64,000 nt of DNA from RGIG3159 sp034927685 (GCA_034927685.1 JAYFPO010000020.1:1-64000), one strand, 5' to 3'; shown: positions 32,838 through 41,344, counted from the first letter of the stretch. A program made the numbers and translations. Notes: a model not told the origin generated them from the letters alone.

Positions 32838-33985
32838 TTTTTGTAATCCCCCTGTGCGCCGTCCCGCTTTTTTTCAAAATACATATAGACGTTGCATGGC
32901 AGCCGTCCATTATAGAGTTTCCGCTTCTTATCGGCCTTCCGACCGAAGCAGCTCTCAAATTCCGGCTCTGAAGAGATCAAATACAGCTTCCAGCCGTCCT
33001 GGTACCGAATGTGCCTGCCAAAGCTGCGGTAGAGCTGCTGCGCGGATTTTTGCTCCAGCATCCGCTCTCCATAGGGGGGATTGGTCACGATGACCCCTGT
33101 GGGCGCGGGGACGTCCATCTTCGTGGCGTCGCCCTCCCGGAATTCGATCCACTGTTCCACGCCGGCCTTTTTTGCGTTGCAGCGGGCGATGTCCAGGCTC
33201 TCTCCGTCGATATCCGTGCCGAGAATCCGGTAATTGCCCCGGAATTCGCGGTCCAGCGCCTCGACCCTGGCCTGCTGCCAGACCGCGCCGTCCACGCAGG
33301 ACCATTGCTGCGCCGCAAAGGAGCGGCCCATGCCGGGCGCGCGGTTCAGAGCCATCATAGCCGCCTCGATGCAGAGCGTACCGGACCCGCAGAAGGGGTC
33401 CCAGAAAAAGTCGCGGCCCCGGTACCGGGCCAACTCCACCATCGCCGCCGCCATGGTCTCGTGGAGCGGCGCCAGATTGGCCTGCGCGCGGTAGCCCCGC
33501 TTGTGGAGGCCCGCGCCGGAAGTGTCCAGAAACACCTCACAGAGGTCTTTCATGATGGCAAAATGCAGCTGGTAGATCTCACCGGTCTCTGGCAGCCAGC
33601 TCAGGCCGTAATGCCGACCAAGCCGGTCCACAGCTGCTTTTTTGGCGATGGACTGGCAATCCGGCACCGAATGGAGCTGGCTGTCGAGGCTATAGCCCTT
33701 GACGGGAAACGCGCCGTTTTTCGGCACAAACTCCTCCAGCGGGATCCGCAAAACGCCCTGATACAGCTCCTCAAAGGACCGCGCCTCGAAGGAGGCGAGC
33801 AGAATCATCACGCGCTCTCCCATACGCAGGCACAGATTGGCCCGGGCCATATCGGCGTAGCCGCCGTCAAAAAAAACGCGGCGGTCCTGCGCGCGGACGC
33901 TGCCCATATGGAGCCTTCGGAGCTCCTCCGCAACCAAGCCCTCCAGCCCAAACAGGCAGGGGACGCAAAATGTCATATTTTCCAT
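32834..33985 (-). CDS. THUMP-domain rRNA N2-guanine methyltransferase, RlmL-like
   Basis: A 383-residue protein with an N-terminal THUMP RNA-binding region (about 50-160) and a Rossmann-type SAM methyltransferase domain. DPFCGSGTLCIEAA is the SAM motif I and NPPYGERM is the catalytic motif. The family methylates a guanine of 23S rRNA (RlmL half) or tRNA. It is the first gene of a two-gene operon with the lipid kinase. A methyltransferase on tRNA (Trm14/TrmN-like) is the alternative. Confidence 0.88.
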   Translation of the reverse strand: MENMTFCVPCLFGLEGLVAEELRRLHMGSVRAQDRRVFFDGGYADMARANLCLRMGERVMILLASFEARSFEELYQGVLRIPLEEFVPKNGAFPVKGYSLDSQLHSVPDCQSIAKKAAVDRLGRHYGLSWLPETGEIYQLHFAIMKDLCEVFLDTSGAGLHKRGYRAQANLAPLHETMAAAMVELARYRGRDFFWDPFCGSGTLCIEAAMMALNRAPGMGRSFAAQQWSCVDGAVWQQARVEALDREFRGNYRILGTDIDGESLDIARCNAKKAGVEQWIEFREGDATKMDVPAPTGVIVTNPPYGERMLEQKSAQQLYRSFGRHIRYQDGWKLYLISSEPEFESCFGRKADKKRKLYNGRLPCNVYMYFEKKRDGAQGDYKK

Positions 33986-34127
33986 ACTGGTTCCTCTCTA
34001 TAACAACGGCTTATCAGGGAAAAATAAAAACCCTGATTTTTAATTATATCCGAGTTGCAGAAAAATAGCAAATACCAAATGCAGCAAACACGATATATTT
34101 CATACAGACTTTTTCATAATATTCCTA

Positions 34128-34156
34128 ATGACATCCGGCTAAAAATCGTGTAAGAT
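34128..34156 (+). promoter_or_regulatory. predicted promoter of the nfeD-SPFH operon
   Basis: -35 ATGACA (34128-34133) and -10 TAAGAT (34151-34156), spacer 17, 24 bases before the NfeD ATG. Confidence 0.55.
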
Positions 34157-34179
34157 AGATACAGGAAAGGAGGCTGCTT

Positions 34180-34641
34180 ATGGATTCTGTTTCAATCATT
34201 CTTTGGATCGCCGTCATGATCGCCATGCTGGTGCTGGAGGCTGCTACCGTCAGTCTGGTTTCCATCTGGTTCGCCGGCGGCGCGCTCAGCGCCCTGATCG
34301 TCTCGCTCTGCGGCGGGAACATGGCGCTGCAGATTGTGTTGTTCGTTGTGGTCTCCGGCATTCTACTGGCCTGTCTGCGTCCTCTGATGAAAAAACTCCG
34401 GCATGGTTCGCCGCCGGAACGGACCAACGCAGACCGGGTGCTGGATATGGAGGCTGTCGTGGTAGAAACCATCGACAACCTTCAGGAGCAAGGCGCTGTC
34501 AAGGTGGATGGAAAAATCTGGACCGCCCGCACCGTGGACGGCAGTATCCTGCATCCCGGCCAGGTCGTGCAAATCTCGCGCATGGAAGGCGTCAAGTTGT
34601 ATGTGACCCCGGCAAAGGTGCCGGTTTCGTCCAAGACGTAA
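34180..34641 (+). CDS. NfeD-family membrane protein
   Basis: A 153-residue protein with an N-terminal hydrophobic region of two to three helices (residues 5-65) and a C-terminal OB-fold domain (about 85-145; VVVETIDNLQEQGAVKVDGKIW in two parts). NfeD proteins are companions of SPFH/stomatin proteins, whose gene follows 20 bases later. The short form lacks the ClpP-like protease domain of long NfeD. The pair organises membrane microdomains; what it acts on here is not known. Confidence 0.9.
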   Translation: MDSVSIILWIAVMIAMLVLEAATVSLVSIWFAGGALSALIVSLCGGNMALQIVLFVVVSGILLACLRPLMKKLRHGSPPERTNADRVLDMEAVVVETIDNLQEQGAVKVDGKIWTARTVDGSILHPGQVVQISRMEGVKLYVTPAKVPVSSKT

Positions 34642-34660
34642 AAAGGAAGGGTAGAAAAAC

Positions 34661-35551
34661 ATGGAATCTCTTATTGTAGTTGCCGTCATTGCCGTTATTG
34701 TCATCATCCTGATCGTGCAAAACATCCATGTAGTGCAGCAGTCCAGAGCCTATGTCATTGAGCGGCTGGGCGGGTTTCATCAGGTCTGGCAGGTCGGCCT
34801 TCACCTGATGGTTCCGTTCCTGGATCGGATCGCCAAGAAGGTTACCCTGAAAGAGCAGGTGCTGGATTATCCCCCACAGCCCGTGATCACCAAGGATAAC
34901 GTCACCATGCAGATCGATACCGTCGTCTACTTCCAGATCACGGACCCCAAGCTGTATGCCTACGGCGTCGAGCATCCCATGATGGCCATGGAAACGCTGA
35001 CCGCCACCACCCTGCGGAATATCATCGGCGATCTGGAATTGGACCAGACGCTGACCTCCCGCGACGTCATCAACACCAAGATGCGCGCCATTCTGGACGA
35101 GGCCACGGACCCCTGGGGCATCAAGGTCAACCGCGTCGAGCTCAAGAACATTCTGCCGCCGCAGGATATCCAGACCTCTATGGAGAAGCAGATGAAGGCC
35201 GAGCGCGACCGTCGGCAGGCTATTTTGCAGGCCGAGGGCACCAAGCGCAGTCAGATTCTGGTGGCCGAGGGCGCGAAAGAGTCCGCCATTCTGAAAGCAG
35301 AGGGCGAAAAGGAAGCCGCGATCCTGAAGGCCGATGGCGATGCGCAGGCAATGCTCATGGTCCAGAAGGCTACCGCCGACGCGCTGCGGCTCCTGAATGA
35401 CGCCGCGCCAAACGACCAGGTCATCAAGCTGAAATCCCTGGACGCCATGAAGAACATTGCCAATGGGCAGGCAACCAAGATCATCATTCCGTCAGATCTG
35501 CAGGGGCTGGCCGGGCTGGCCGCCTCCATCAAGGAAATCGTTACGAAATAA
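34661..35551 (+). CDS. SPFH/band-7 membrane protein (QmcA/slipin type)
   Basis: A 296-residue protein with one N-terminal membrane helix (about 3-22), the SPFH domain (about 25-200; GGFHQVWQVGLHLMVPFLD in parts, VEHPMMAMETLT, LDEATDPWGIKV) and an Ala/Glu-rich coiled coil (about 195-250: AEGAKESAILKAEGEKEAAI). It forms large membrane-bound oligomers with the NfeD partner encoded upstream. Related proteins modulate FtsH or other membrane proteases. A double hairpin terminator follows. Confidence 0.92.
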   Translation: MESLIVVAVIAVIVIILIVQNIHVVQQSRAYVIERLGGFHQVWQVGLHLMVPFLDRIAKKVTLKEQVLDYPPQPVITKDNVTMQIDTVVYFQITDPKLYAYGVEHPMMAMETLTATTLRNIIGDLELDQTLTSRDVINTKMRAILDEATDPWGIKVNRVELKNILPPQDIQTSMEKQMKAERDRRQAILQAEGTKRSQILVAEGAKESAILKAEGEKEAAILKADGDAQAMLMVQKATADALRLLNDAAPNDQVIKLKSLDAMKNIANGQATKIIIPSDLQGLAGLAASIKEIVTK

Positions 35552-35572
35552 ACGCCAAACATGGCGTTTTCA

Positions 35573-35626
35573 GAAAAGCAGCAGGATTGGGACCCCAAAC
35601 CGGTTCCAATCCCGCTGCTTTTTTCC
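35573..35626 (+). terminator. terminator after the SPFH gene
   Basis: Arms AAAAGCAGC(A)GGATTGG / CCAATCC(C)GCTGCTTTT end in TTTTTT. A second smaller hairpin ACGCCA/TGGCGT lies directly upstream at the stop codon. Confidence 0.85.
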
Positions 35627-35789
35627 GGTGTCCGCCCCCGATTGCGGCGCGAAGAGGAACAGGCGGCGCGCATGCCTCGCCCTCGCGGGACAGCACTCTC
35701 GCCGACGGTCGCCGCAAAGGTGCCGGCGCAAAGCCACAGGAATGCCACAGGCGGCTCGCCCCGCTGCCCCCGGACGTGCGCGGCTCGTC

Positions 35790-36074
35790 CCTTCCCCGCA
35801 GCAGCATCGCCGCGTTCAGGACGACGAACACAGAGCCGCCGTTGTGCATCAGGGCGCCCGTCACCGGATTCAGCACCCCGAACACGGAGAGCGCCACGGC
35901 GACCAGATTGATGCAGAGGGAGATCACAATATTCTGGCCGACCTTCTTCATGACCTTGCGCGCGATTCGGAACAGATCGGGCAGGCGTTCGATATCGTCG
36001 CCCACAAGCACGGCGTCGGCGGATTCCACGGCGATATCGCTCATGGAAGAACCGGCAGACTCCTTTTCTCCCAT
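35790..36074 (-). pseudogene. remnant of a heavy-metal P1B-type ATPase
   Basis: About 95 codons match only the C-terminal end of metal-transporting P-type ATPases: SDIAVESADAVLVGDDIERLP, just after the hinge motif, then the last two membrane helices and the VVLNAAMLL end. More than 500 upstream residues, including the CPx metal site, DKTGT and hinge motif, are absent, and the frame then runs on into unrelated sequence over a terminator. It is a decayed fragment next to the AlkD-like gene; the deletion has removed the rest. No product function is expected. Confidence 0.8.
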
Positions 36075-36116
36075 GTCGCACCCATCACGACAAGAACCGT
36101 TTCTTTCTGCCGCTGT

Positions 36117-36803
36117 TCATCTTGCTTTCAGCGTCCGCAGGTACGCCTTTTGCTCCGGCGTGATGCGATAGCTTTCGACGGCCTTCTGAATGGCTTTGTT
36201 GTGGGTCCATTTGTCCAGCCGCCGCCCCTCGAGGTATGGCAAAACGGCGTCCCACTGTTTGGCCAGCGCCGTGGCAAAGTACCAGGCGATCATCATGTTG
36301 ACATAGTATTCCCCGGAGGAAACACCGGCCACCCACGCCGGATACTCCGGCGAGAACGCCTCGTCCAGATAAAACCGCATCAGCATCCCAATGCCGAACC
36401 GCACCGTATAGGTGTGCGCGGCGGCGAGCCATTCCGGGATTCTGGTCAGCAGCTCGGGCAGGTGCTTTCGGAACGCCTTCGGGCATAGCAGGTCGCAGGT
36501 GGCCCAGTTGTCCACATAGGGCAAAAACGCATCCACCGCCGCAGCGGCCTCGCCATACTCCCGCATGCCCTCCAGCAGAAAGCCGTGGAGGTTGTTTTCC
36601 TCATAGTAGCTGTGGGGCAGGTTCTTCAAAAACGCTCCCGTCGCCGGCTCCCCGGAAAGCTCCTTTGCCAACTTGCGCAGCTCCGGCGTCCGCACGCCGA
36701 TCACCGTCGCCGGCGCCACCGTCGGCATCAAACTGCATTGGAAGTCCCGGTACGCGGGGTCCTGCAGCGCAAACAATCTGCTTTGCATGTCCGATACAAC
36801 CAT
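36117..36803 (-). CDS. DNA alkylation repair protein, AlkD-like
   Basis: A 228-residue all-helical HEAT-like repeat protein of the AlkD family. VIGVRTPELRKLAK, YEENNLHGFLLE and VDNWATCDLLCPK are conserved family segments, and the Trp/Asp of DNWATCD corresponds to residues that line the DNA lesion pocket in AlkD. AlkD is a glycosylase for bulky cationic alkylated bases. Many clostridial paralogues are untested, so exact lesion specificity is open. Single gene; GAGGG lies before the ATG. Confidence 0.88.
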   Translation of the reverse strand: MVVSDMQSRLFALQDPAYRDFQCSLMPTVAPATVIGVRTPELRKLAKELSGEPATGAFLKNLPHSYYEENNLHGFLLEGMREYGEAAAAVDAFLPYVDNWATCDLLCPKAFRKHLPELLTRIPEWLAAAHTYTVRFGIGMLMRFYLDEAFSPEYPAWVAGVSSGEYYVNMMIAWYFATALAKQWDAVLPYLEGRRLDKWTHNKAIQKAVESYRITPEQKAYLRTLKAR

Positions 36804-37110
36804 GTCAAGCCCTCATTCCCAATGTGATTCCGCCCCCGCGAGGCGCGCGCCGCAGATCGCAAAACATGCTGTTTTCCTCGTCACTTCAACATGATCGGCG
36901 CTTTTTTTATCGTTTTTTTCTCTTCCTTTGTCAGATTGGCCGTCTCTTGACAAGAGCATACCCTTTTTCGGCCGACAATGCAATGAGGCGGTTTGAAAAG
37001 AACGGCATCTCCGCGCCCAGGACCCTTTTTTATCCTGCCACGTTTTCCGTGCCCTGCACGCCGCGGGGGCCGCTCTGCCGGGTCGTTTTTCGTCTGTCCC
37101 GCATCGCATG
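36804..37110. other. intergenic region upstream of the EamA transporter
   Basis: No gene is seen. The stretch contains an isolated TTGACA at about 36947 without a matching -10. It separates the divergent AlkD-like and EamA genes. Confidence 0.4.
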
Positions 37111-37140
37111 TTGGCAGGGAGAAGCAACCTGTGCTATAAT
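37111..37140 (+). promoter_or_regulatory. promoter of the EamA transporter gene
   Basis: -35 TTGGCA (37111-37116), spacer 18, -10 TATAAT (37135-37140), 62 bases before the ATG. Confidence 0.7.
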
Positions 37141-37202
37141 GAAAAAAACTTATGATACCGCCAACTTTTCAAGCTGCCGCGTCATATTCAGAGGTGACTG
37201 TC

Positions 37203-38072
37203 ATGTGGGTTGTTTTTGCATTCGGATCGGCGTTTTTTGCCGGACTGACCGCAATCCTTGCGAAATGCGGCATCAGAAAAACGGACTCCAATGTGGCGAC
37301 GGCGATCCGCACCATCGTCGTGCTGGCCTTTTCGTGGCTGATGGTATTCCTGGTCGGTTCGCAGTCTACCCTGGCTTTTGTCGGTGCAAAGACCTGGGTG
37401 TTCCTCATTCTTTCGGGCCTTGCCACCGGCGCATCGTGGCTGTGCTATTTCCGGGCGCTGCAGTTGGGAGACATCAACAAGGTCGTGCCGATTGACAAGT
37501 CCAGCACGATTCTGACCATCCTCCTTGCCCTGATTTTTCTGGGAGAAGGCCTCACCTGGCTCAAAGCGATCTGCATTGTCTCCATTGCCGCCGGCACGTA
37601 CCTGATGATTCAGAAAAAGGCTGCGACCGATGCAGCATCGCCGAAACGCGGCGCGTGGCTACCCTATGCGGTTTTCTCCGCGGTGTTCGCGTCGCTGACC
37701 GCCATTCTCGGAAAAATCGGAATTGAAGGCGTGGAATCCAACCTTGGCACCGCAATCCGGACGGGCGTCGTGTTGGTCATGGCCTGGATCGTTGTCTTTG
37801 TGACCGGCAGGCAACACACCGTCAAATGCATTCCGCGGAACGAGCTCGGCTTTCTCTGCCTTTCGGGCCTTGCCACCGGCGCATCGTGGCTGTGCTACTA
37901 CAAGGCGCTGCAAGTCGGCCTTGCCAGCGTGGTCGTCCCGATCGACAAGCTGAGCATTCTCGTGACGGTTGCATTTTCCCGGCTTGTCTTCCGGGAGCGG
38001 CTGTCGAAAAAGGCGGCTGTCGGCCTTTGCCTGATCGTCGCCGGAACGCTGGCCCTGCTCATCAAACGATAA
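37203..38072 (+). CDS. EamA-family membrane transporter with two near-identical halves
   Basis: A 289-residue protein with about ten membrane helices in two EamA repeats (about 1-135 and 155-289). Each half contains SGLATGASWLCY followed by the conserved VVPIDK(S/L)S motif. The family exports or imports small metabolites and metabolite analogues. ATG 37203 was chosen because AGAGGTGAC precedes it and it starts directly at the first helix. The two halves share an exact 38-base DNA segment. Its 3' end overlaps a small antisense gene by 11 bases. Substrate unknown. Confidence 0.88.
   Translation: MWVVFAFGSAFFAGLTAILAKCGIRKTDSNVATAIRTIVVLAFSWLMVFLVGSQSTLAFVGAKTWVFLILSGLATGASWLCYFRALQLGDINKVVPIDKSSTILTILLALIFLGEGLTWLKAICIVSIAAGTYLMIQKKAATDAASPKRGAWLPYAVFSAVFASLTAILGKIGIEGVESNLGTAIRTGVVLVMAWIVVFVTGRQHTVKCIPRNELGFLCLSGLATGASWLCYYKALQVGLASVVVPIDKLSILVTVAFSRLVFRERLSKKAAVGLCLIVAGTLALLIKR
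37410..37447 (+). repeat. 38-base direct repeat, copy 1
   Basis: Exact match to 37860-37897, exactly 450 bases (150 codons) away and in the same frame of the EamA gene. It codes for LSGLATGASWLCY. Confidence 0.95.
37860..37897 (+). repeat. 38-base direct repeat, copy 2
   Basis: Second copy of the 37410-37447 repeat, in the second EamA half. Flanking codons are clearly diverged, so identity is confined to this segment. Confidence 0.95.
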
Positions 38073-38235
38073 CGCGCCAATACGGTTGGTACACACGCTC
38101 GCAATCGCCGCACTGGATGCAGCCGCTGCCACAATGGGAGGTTTTTTTCTGCCAGTCGGACTGATTGGGATATTTGCCGTCAAAGGGGTCATACTGACCT
38201 TCCGCGCCACCATTGAGACCAAGTCTCGGACTCAT
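38062..38235 (-). CDS. possible small Cys-rich protein
   Basis: A 57-codon frame beginning MSPRLGLNGG with a cysteine cluster CGSGCIQCGDC near its end and aromatic/Asp-rich spacing (QYDPFDGKYPNQSDW) that does not look random. It starts inside the stop of the MFS remnant (ATGA overlap) and converges on the EamA gene with an 11-base overlap. I do not recognise a family. Four clustered cysteines suggest zinc or Fe-S binding. It may instead be a chance frame; no strong independent ribosome site is present, so expression would rely on coupling. Confidence 0.42.
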   Translation of the reverse strand: MSPRLGLNGGAEGQYDPFDGKYPNQSDWQKKTSHCGSGCIQCGDCERVYQPYWRVIV

Positions 38236-38480
38236 ATGCTTGCCTGTTCTATCCGGTTTTCTCGCTGCCGATACAGCAGACCAGACAGGAAGATCATTAC
38301 GCCGATATTCACCAAATAAGTGATGGCGTTAAACAGCCCGATTTGCTCCGTCGCCACCCCCTTATGGGCCAGAAACAGCTGGATCAGCGTGGCGCTGACA
38401 AAGGGCAGCGCCGCATTAAAAGCAGCCTCTTTCCCTGCATAGAAGGCAAAGTTCCATCGGGTATCCGACCATTTTTTCAT
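38232..38480 (-). pseudogene. N-terminal remnant of an MFS transporter
   Basis: Eighty-two codons (MKKWSDTRWNFAFYAGKEAA onward) match the first two helices of a major facilitator transporter, then stop with RENRIEQASI. A complete transporter needs about 400 residues, and the missing helices are not found in any frame downstream, where the Cys-rich frame and the EamA gene begin. It is best read as a truncated gene left by deletion. Confidence 0.65.
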
Positions 38481-38580
38481 AAAAAAAACAGACCCCCTCC
38501 CGCGGTCATTCGTGACGCTAATAATCGGTACCTGACTTTTGACACCCAAATCTTTGCTGCCGCAGCTTTTTCTTTTCATT

Positions 38581-38611
38581 CGGGGCCTGCACAGACGCTG
38601 TGCAGGCCCCG
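38581..38611 (-). terminator. terminal hairpin of the amino-sugar operon
   Basis: Perfect 13-bp GC-rich arms CGGGGCCTGCACA / TGTGCAGGCCCCG with loop GACGC, nine bases after the last stop of the operon. No T-run follows on the minus strand, so it may stabilise the mRNA end as much as terminate. Confidence 0.65.
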
Positions 38612-38619
38612 AACTTTGC

Positions 38620-39579
38620 TCAGTAGCCGACCTTTTCCCAGCACGCAAAGGGAGCAGCCAGTTCTTCGCTGACATAGACCTGGGTCTTCATCAGCTGCAG
38701 CATGGAGCTGGGGATGCTGGGAGTAACCGGCCCGTGGAGCACAAGACGGGAGGTCATTCTCTGCCAGGAGGAGAACGTATTGTTGGTCATCAGCGCATGG
38801 ACTTCAATGCGTTCCCGGGCGTTCTTGACGTCGACGGGGCCGATGGAAGCAGCCTTGGGCGGCACGCTGGCGATGTAACCGGACTGGCCGAACACGCCAT
38901 GGAGCGAGTTCTGGGCAACCGTCAGGGGGTGCAGGGTGACAATGCGGGCTTCCATGTTCAGCCACTCGTCAATATCGTCAGTCAAGAACTCTTTGACGGG
39001 GTCGATGAATGCCATATGACCGGTCCAGCCCGGGGAAGAGGAACAGATATCTGCGCCGCCCTCGCCGACTTCGGTAATCAGCTTGGAATAATGGCCGATG
39101 TTCTGATTGGAGGGATAATGGACGTTCTCCAGAGGCATCCGCAGCTTGGGGTCGATCTGATAGACGAAGTATTTCAGCATGGAGTGGGCAAAGCCGGCTT
39201 CATAGGTCTCGGGAGCGATGCTGCCCTGATCGTCGGCCCATTCGTCCATGGCGAAGATGTGCAGCTTGCTGCAGTCCACCTGGAAATAGTTGATGAGTTG
39301 TGCCAGAGGAATGTAGGTTTCCGGCTCCGGGTTGCCGAGGATCATGGTGTACTTTTTGCCGGCCTCGGAGGCGGCCTTCAGGCGGGAGAACAGCGTGGCA
39401 ATCAACACGGGATGGGGGTTCATCATGACCTTGATGTTGAAATCAGGGTTGGGATGCTTCTCCAGGTCCTTGCCGCTGATTTTGCGCAGACGCTCGCAGA
39501 CTTCCCGGTCCTGAAAGGGGACATAGTCGCCGCACTTAAAGTCGAGTTTTGTCGGGGGATCAAAGATGATGTCTTTCAT
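38620..39579 (-). CDS. NagB-like sugar isomerase/deaminase homologue with altered active site
   Basis: A 319-residue protein of the glucosamine-6-phosphate deaminase / 6-phosphogluconolactonase fold. FAMDEWADD retains the Asp-Glu pair of the NagB motif. The catalytic Asp-Gly-His of NagB is replaced by Thr-Gly-His (WTGHMAFIDP), and the phosphate-binding GGTP-type loop is replaced by LGNPEPETY. A plain NagB reaction on glucosamine-6-phosphate is therefore doubtful; a different or unphosphorylated substrate is inferred. It is the last gene of the long operon and overlaps the CBM9-like gene by 4 bases. Start ATG 39579. Confidence 0.8.
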   Translation of the reverse strand: MKDIIFDPPTKLDFKCGDYVPFQDREVCERLRKISGKDLEKHPNPDFNIKVMMNPHPVLIATLFSRLKAASEAGKKYTMILGNPEPETYIPLAQLINYFQVDCSKLHIFAMDEWADDQGSIAPETYEAGFAHSMLKYFVYQIDPKLRMPLENVHYPSNQNIGHYSKLITEVGEGGADICSSSPGWTGHMAFIDPVKEFLTDDIDEWLNMEARIVTLHPLTVAQNSLHGVFGQSGYIASVPPKAASIGPVDVKNARERIEVHALMTNNTFSSWQRMTSRLVLHGPVTPSIPSSMLQLMKTQVYVSEELAAPFACWEKVGY

Positions 39580-40205
39580 TGTTGTATTTCTCCTTTTTCA
39601 TCATTTGAAAATATCATAAAGCCAAAGCTATCTGGCCGGTGGAACGTAAAGGGGGTACCCTGGATGGGACTCCACGACAAATAGTGGGGCGGTACCGACA
39701 GATCGGAACATTTATAGCAGTTTGCCCGGATTGTCGTACCGGGAGCGGCATCAAAGTTCGGAAAGAAACGAAGAATAAAACGATACGGAATTTGATAGAA
39801 AATTTCCCAACCCGCGGCGGATCGGTGAATGTTCGGTTTGAACACCTGATCCGCTTCATCCGGAACGAGCCGCGTCAAATCGTCCACGCAGCTGCCAATG
39901 CCCAGATAGAAGCAGCCATTGGGGTTGAATTCCAAGTTGAGATATCTTGGATCTCCTTCGATTGGACAGAAAAAGAATTCCAGGCAGCTGTCCTCGCAGG
40001 GCATTCCCAACGCTCCCTTTTCGACAGCACGAATTTGTAGTTCCTCCGCCCACAGATGTACGAAAAGGGCCTCTGCGCCATAGCATAGCTGCGCGTATGC
40101 CCGTATATCCTGCGTCGTTTCCAGGTATGGATGATCGATTTGCAGGACCGGGACAGCGGACCAGTCCGGTTGACTGTGGATTCTCTGGATACGATAAGTT
40201 TTCAT
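39576..40205 (-). CDS. CBM9-like carbohydrate-binding-fold protein
   Basis: A 209-residue protein matching the CBM9-like beta-sandwich: ALFVHLWAEE, SCLEFFFCPIEGDPRYLNLEFNPNG (in two parts) and WEIFYQIPYRFI. No signal peptide is visible, so it is probably cytosolic, unlike xylanase CBM9 modules. Stand-alone proteins of this type occur in sugar-use operons and may bind or modify intracellular sugars. It overlaps both neighbours by 4 bases (NagA and the NagB-like gene), so it is tightly coupled to them. Activity unknown. Confidence 0.78.
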   Translation of the reverse strand: MKTYRIQRIHSQPDWSAVPVLQIDHPYLETTQDIRAYAQLCYGAEALFVHLWAEELQIRAVEKGALGMPCEDSCLEFFFCPIEGDPRYLNLEFNPNGCFYLGIGSCVDDLTRLVPDEADQVFKPNIHRSAAGWEIFYQIPYRFILRFFPNFDAAPGTTIRANCYKCSDLSVPPHYLSWSPIQGTPFTFHRPDSFGFMIFSNDEKGEIQQ

Positions 40206-41344
40206 TTTTGTATCTGGCCCTCGAAAATCACCTGCTTCACTTCCATCTTGTGATTGACAAACACAAGATCTGCACGTTTTCCCACAGCGATTTCACCGCG
40301 GTCGCGGAGGCCGATGGCGCGAGCCGGGTTGTAGGAGGCAAAACGGAAGACATCGCAAATCGACGCGCCGGTGTGCTTCATCATATTGCGGCAGGCCACC
40401 TCCAGGGTAAGCTTGGAGCCGGCAATCTCGCCGGTGTGATCGAAGTTAATATCCGTAACGCCCTCGTAGCCGGGAGGCGTTGGGCCGTCGCACGCAAAGG
40501 CGTCGGAAATCAAAATGATCCGGTCGTCGCCCTTGATCTTCCGAACCAAACGCAGCATATAGGGGTCCACATGGATGCCCCGGCTGTCGCAGATCAACTC
40601 CGCGTAGATGTCCCGGTTGTAGTTGACCGCCTCATCGACGCAGACGCCGCGGCATTCGGGATATTTGGGCAGAGAGCCGGTTGCGTTGGTGTGATGGGTG
40701 CCGATGCAAAGGCCGTAGGGCATGAGCGATTCGATTTGCTGCGGGGTCGCTTCGCTGTGGGCAACGGAAAAGACGGCGCTTCGGTTTGCAGCCTTGGCGT
40801 CCTTGACAAAGCCAAGAATTCCCTCCCGTTCCGGGGCCAGAGCCCAGACCTTGACGTCCTCGCCGCAGCGGCGGACAAGCTCTGCGTAATCCTCCTGCCG
40901 AATGGGGCCTCTCCAGGGGTTTTTCTCCCGGTTACAGCCGAATTTCGGGTTCAGGTAGGGGCCTTCCATGTAGATGCCGCCGATGTTTTCGCCGTCCTTC
41001 TCCCGCATGGCAGCCCGGACCGCGTCAATGGCCTGCAGATACTTCTCGCGGTCCATGTCATAGTAAAGGGCCGCCAGAACGGTGGTGGTGCCGTGGCGCA
41101 GGAAATGACGGGCCACATGCAGCGGGTCTTCAAAGAAGTATTTTCCGGCGCCGGAGTGGGTGTGGATATCAATCATACCGGGGCCTACATAGGCGCCCTG
41201 CGCATCCAGAATCTCGCAGTCTGCCGGGATTTTTGTCAGGCGCATCTCGCCAAACCCCTGGATTGCGCCGCTCTCCGCAAAGAGAACCGCCTCGGGAATC
41301 AGATGATCCTTCATCACCAGCACGGCATTTTTAATTGCTAACAT
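40202..41344 (-). CDS. nagA: N-acetylglucosamine-6-phosphate deacetylase family enzyme
   Basis: A 380-residue amidohydrolase TIM-barrel enzyme. MIDIHTHSG (near residue 60), YMEGPYLNP (metal Glu), SVAHSEA and GTHHTNA (metal His) and LISDAFACDG (catalytic Asp) are all present. NagA removes the acetyl group from GlcNAc-6-phosphate. The loop after GTHHTNA differs from the usual HLFNAM, so the acyl or sugar specificity may differ; no sugar kinase is encoded in the operon. It overlaps the ceramidase-like gene by 14 bases. Confidence 0.85.
   Translation of the reverse strand: MLAIKNAVLVMKDHLIPEAVLFAESGAIQGFGEMRLTKIPADCEILDAQGAYVGPGMIDIHTHSGAGKYFFEDPLHVARHFLRHGTTTVLAALYYDMDREKYLQAIDAVRAAMREKDGENIGGIYMEGPYLNPKFGCNREKNPWRGPIRQEDYAELVRRCGEDVKVWALAPEREGILGFVKDAKAANRSAVFSVAHSEATPQQIESLMPYGLCIGTHHTNATGSLPKYPECRGVCVDEAVNYNRDIYAELICDSRGIHVDPYMLRLVRKIKGDDRIILISDAFACDGPTPPGYEGVTDINFDHTGEIAGSKLTLEVACRNMMKHTGASICDVFRFASYNPARAIGLRDRGEIAVGKRADLVFVNHKMEVKQVIFEGQIQK

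Noticed and set aside
35541..36074. Intact 177-codon membrane protein gene
   Set aside because: Only the first 95 codons match a P-type ATPase end; the rest is read-through over a terminator, so it is called a remnant.
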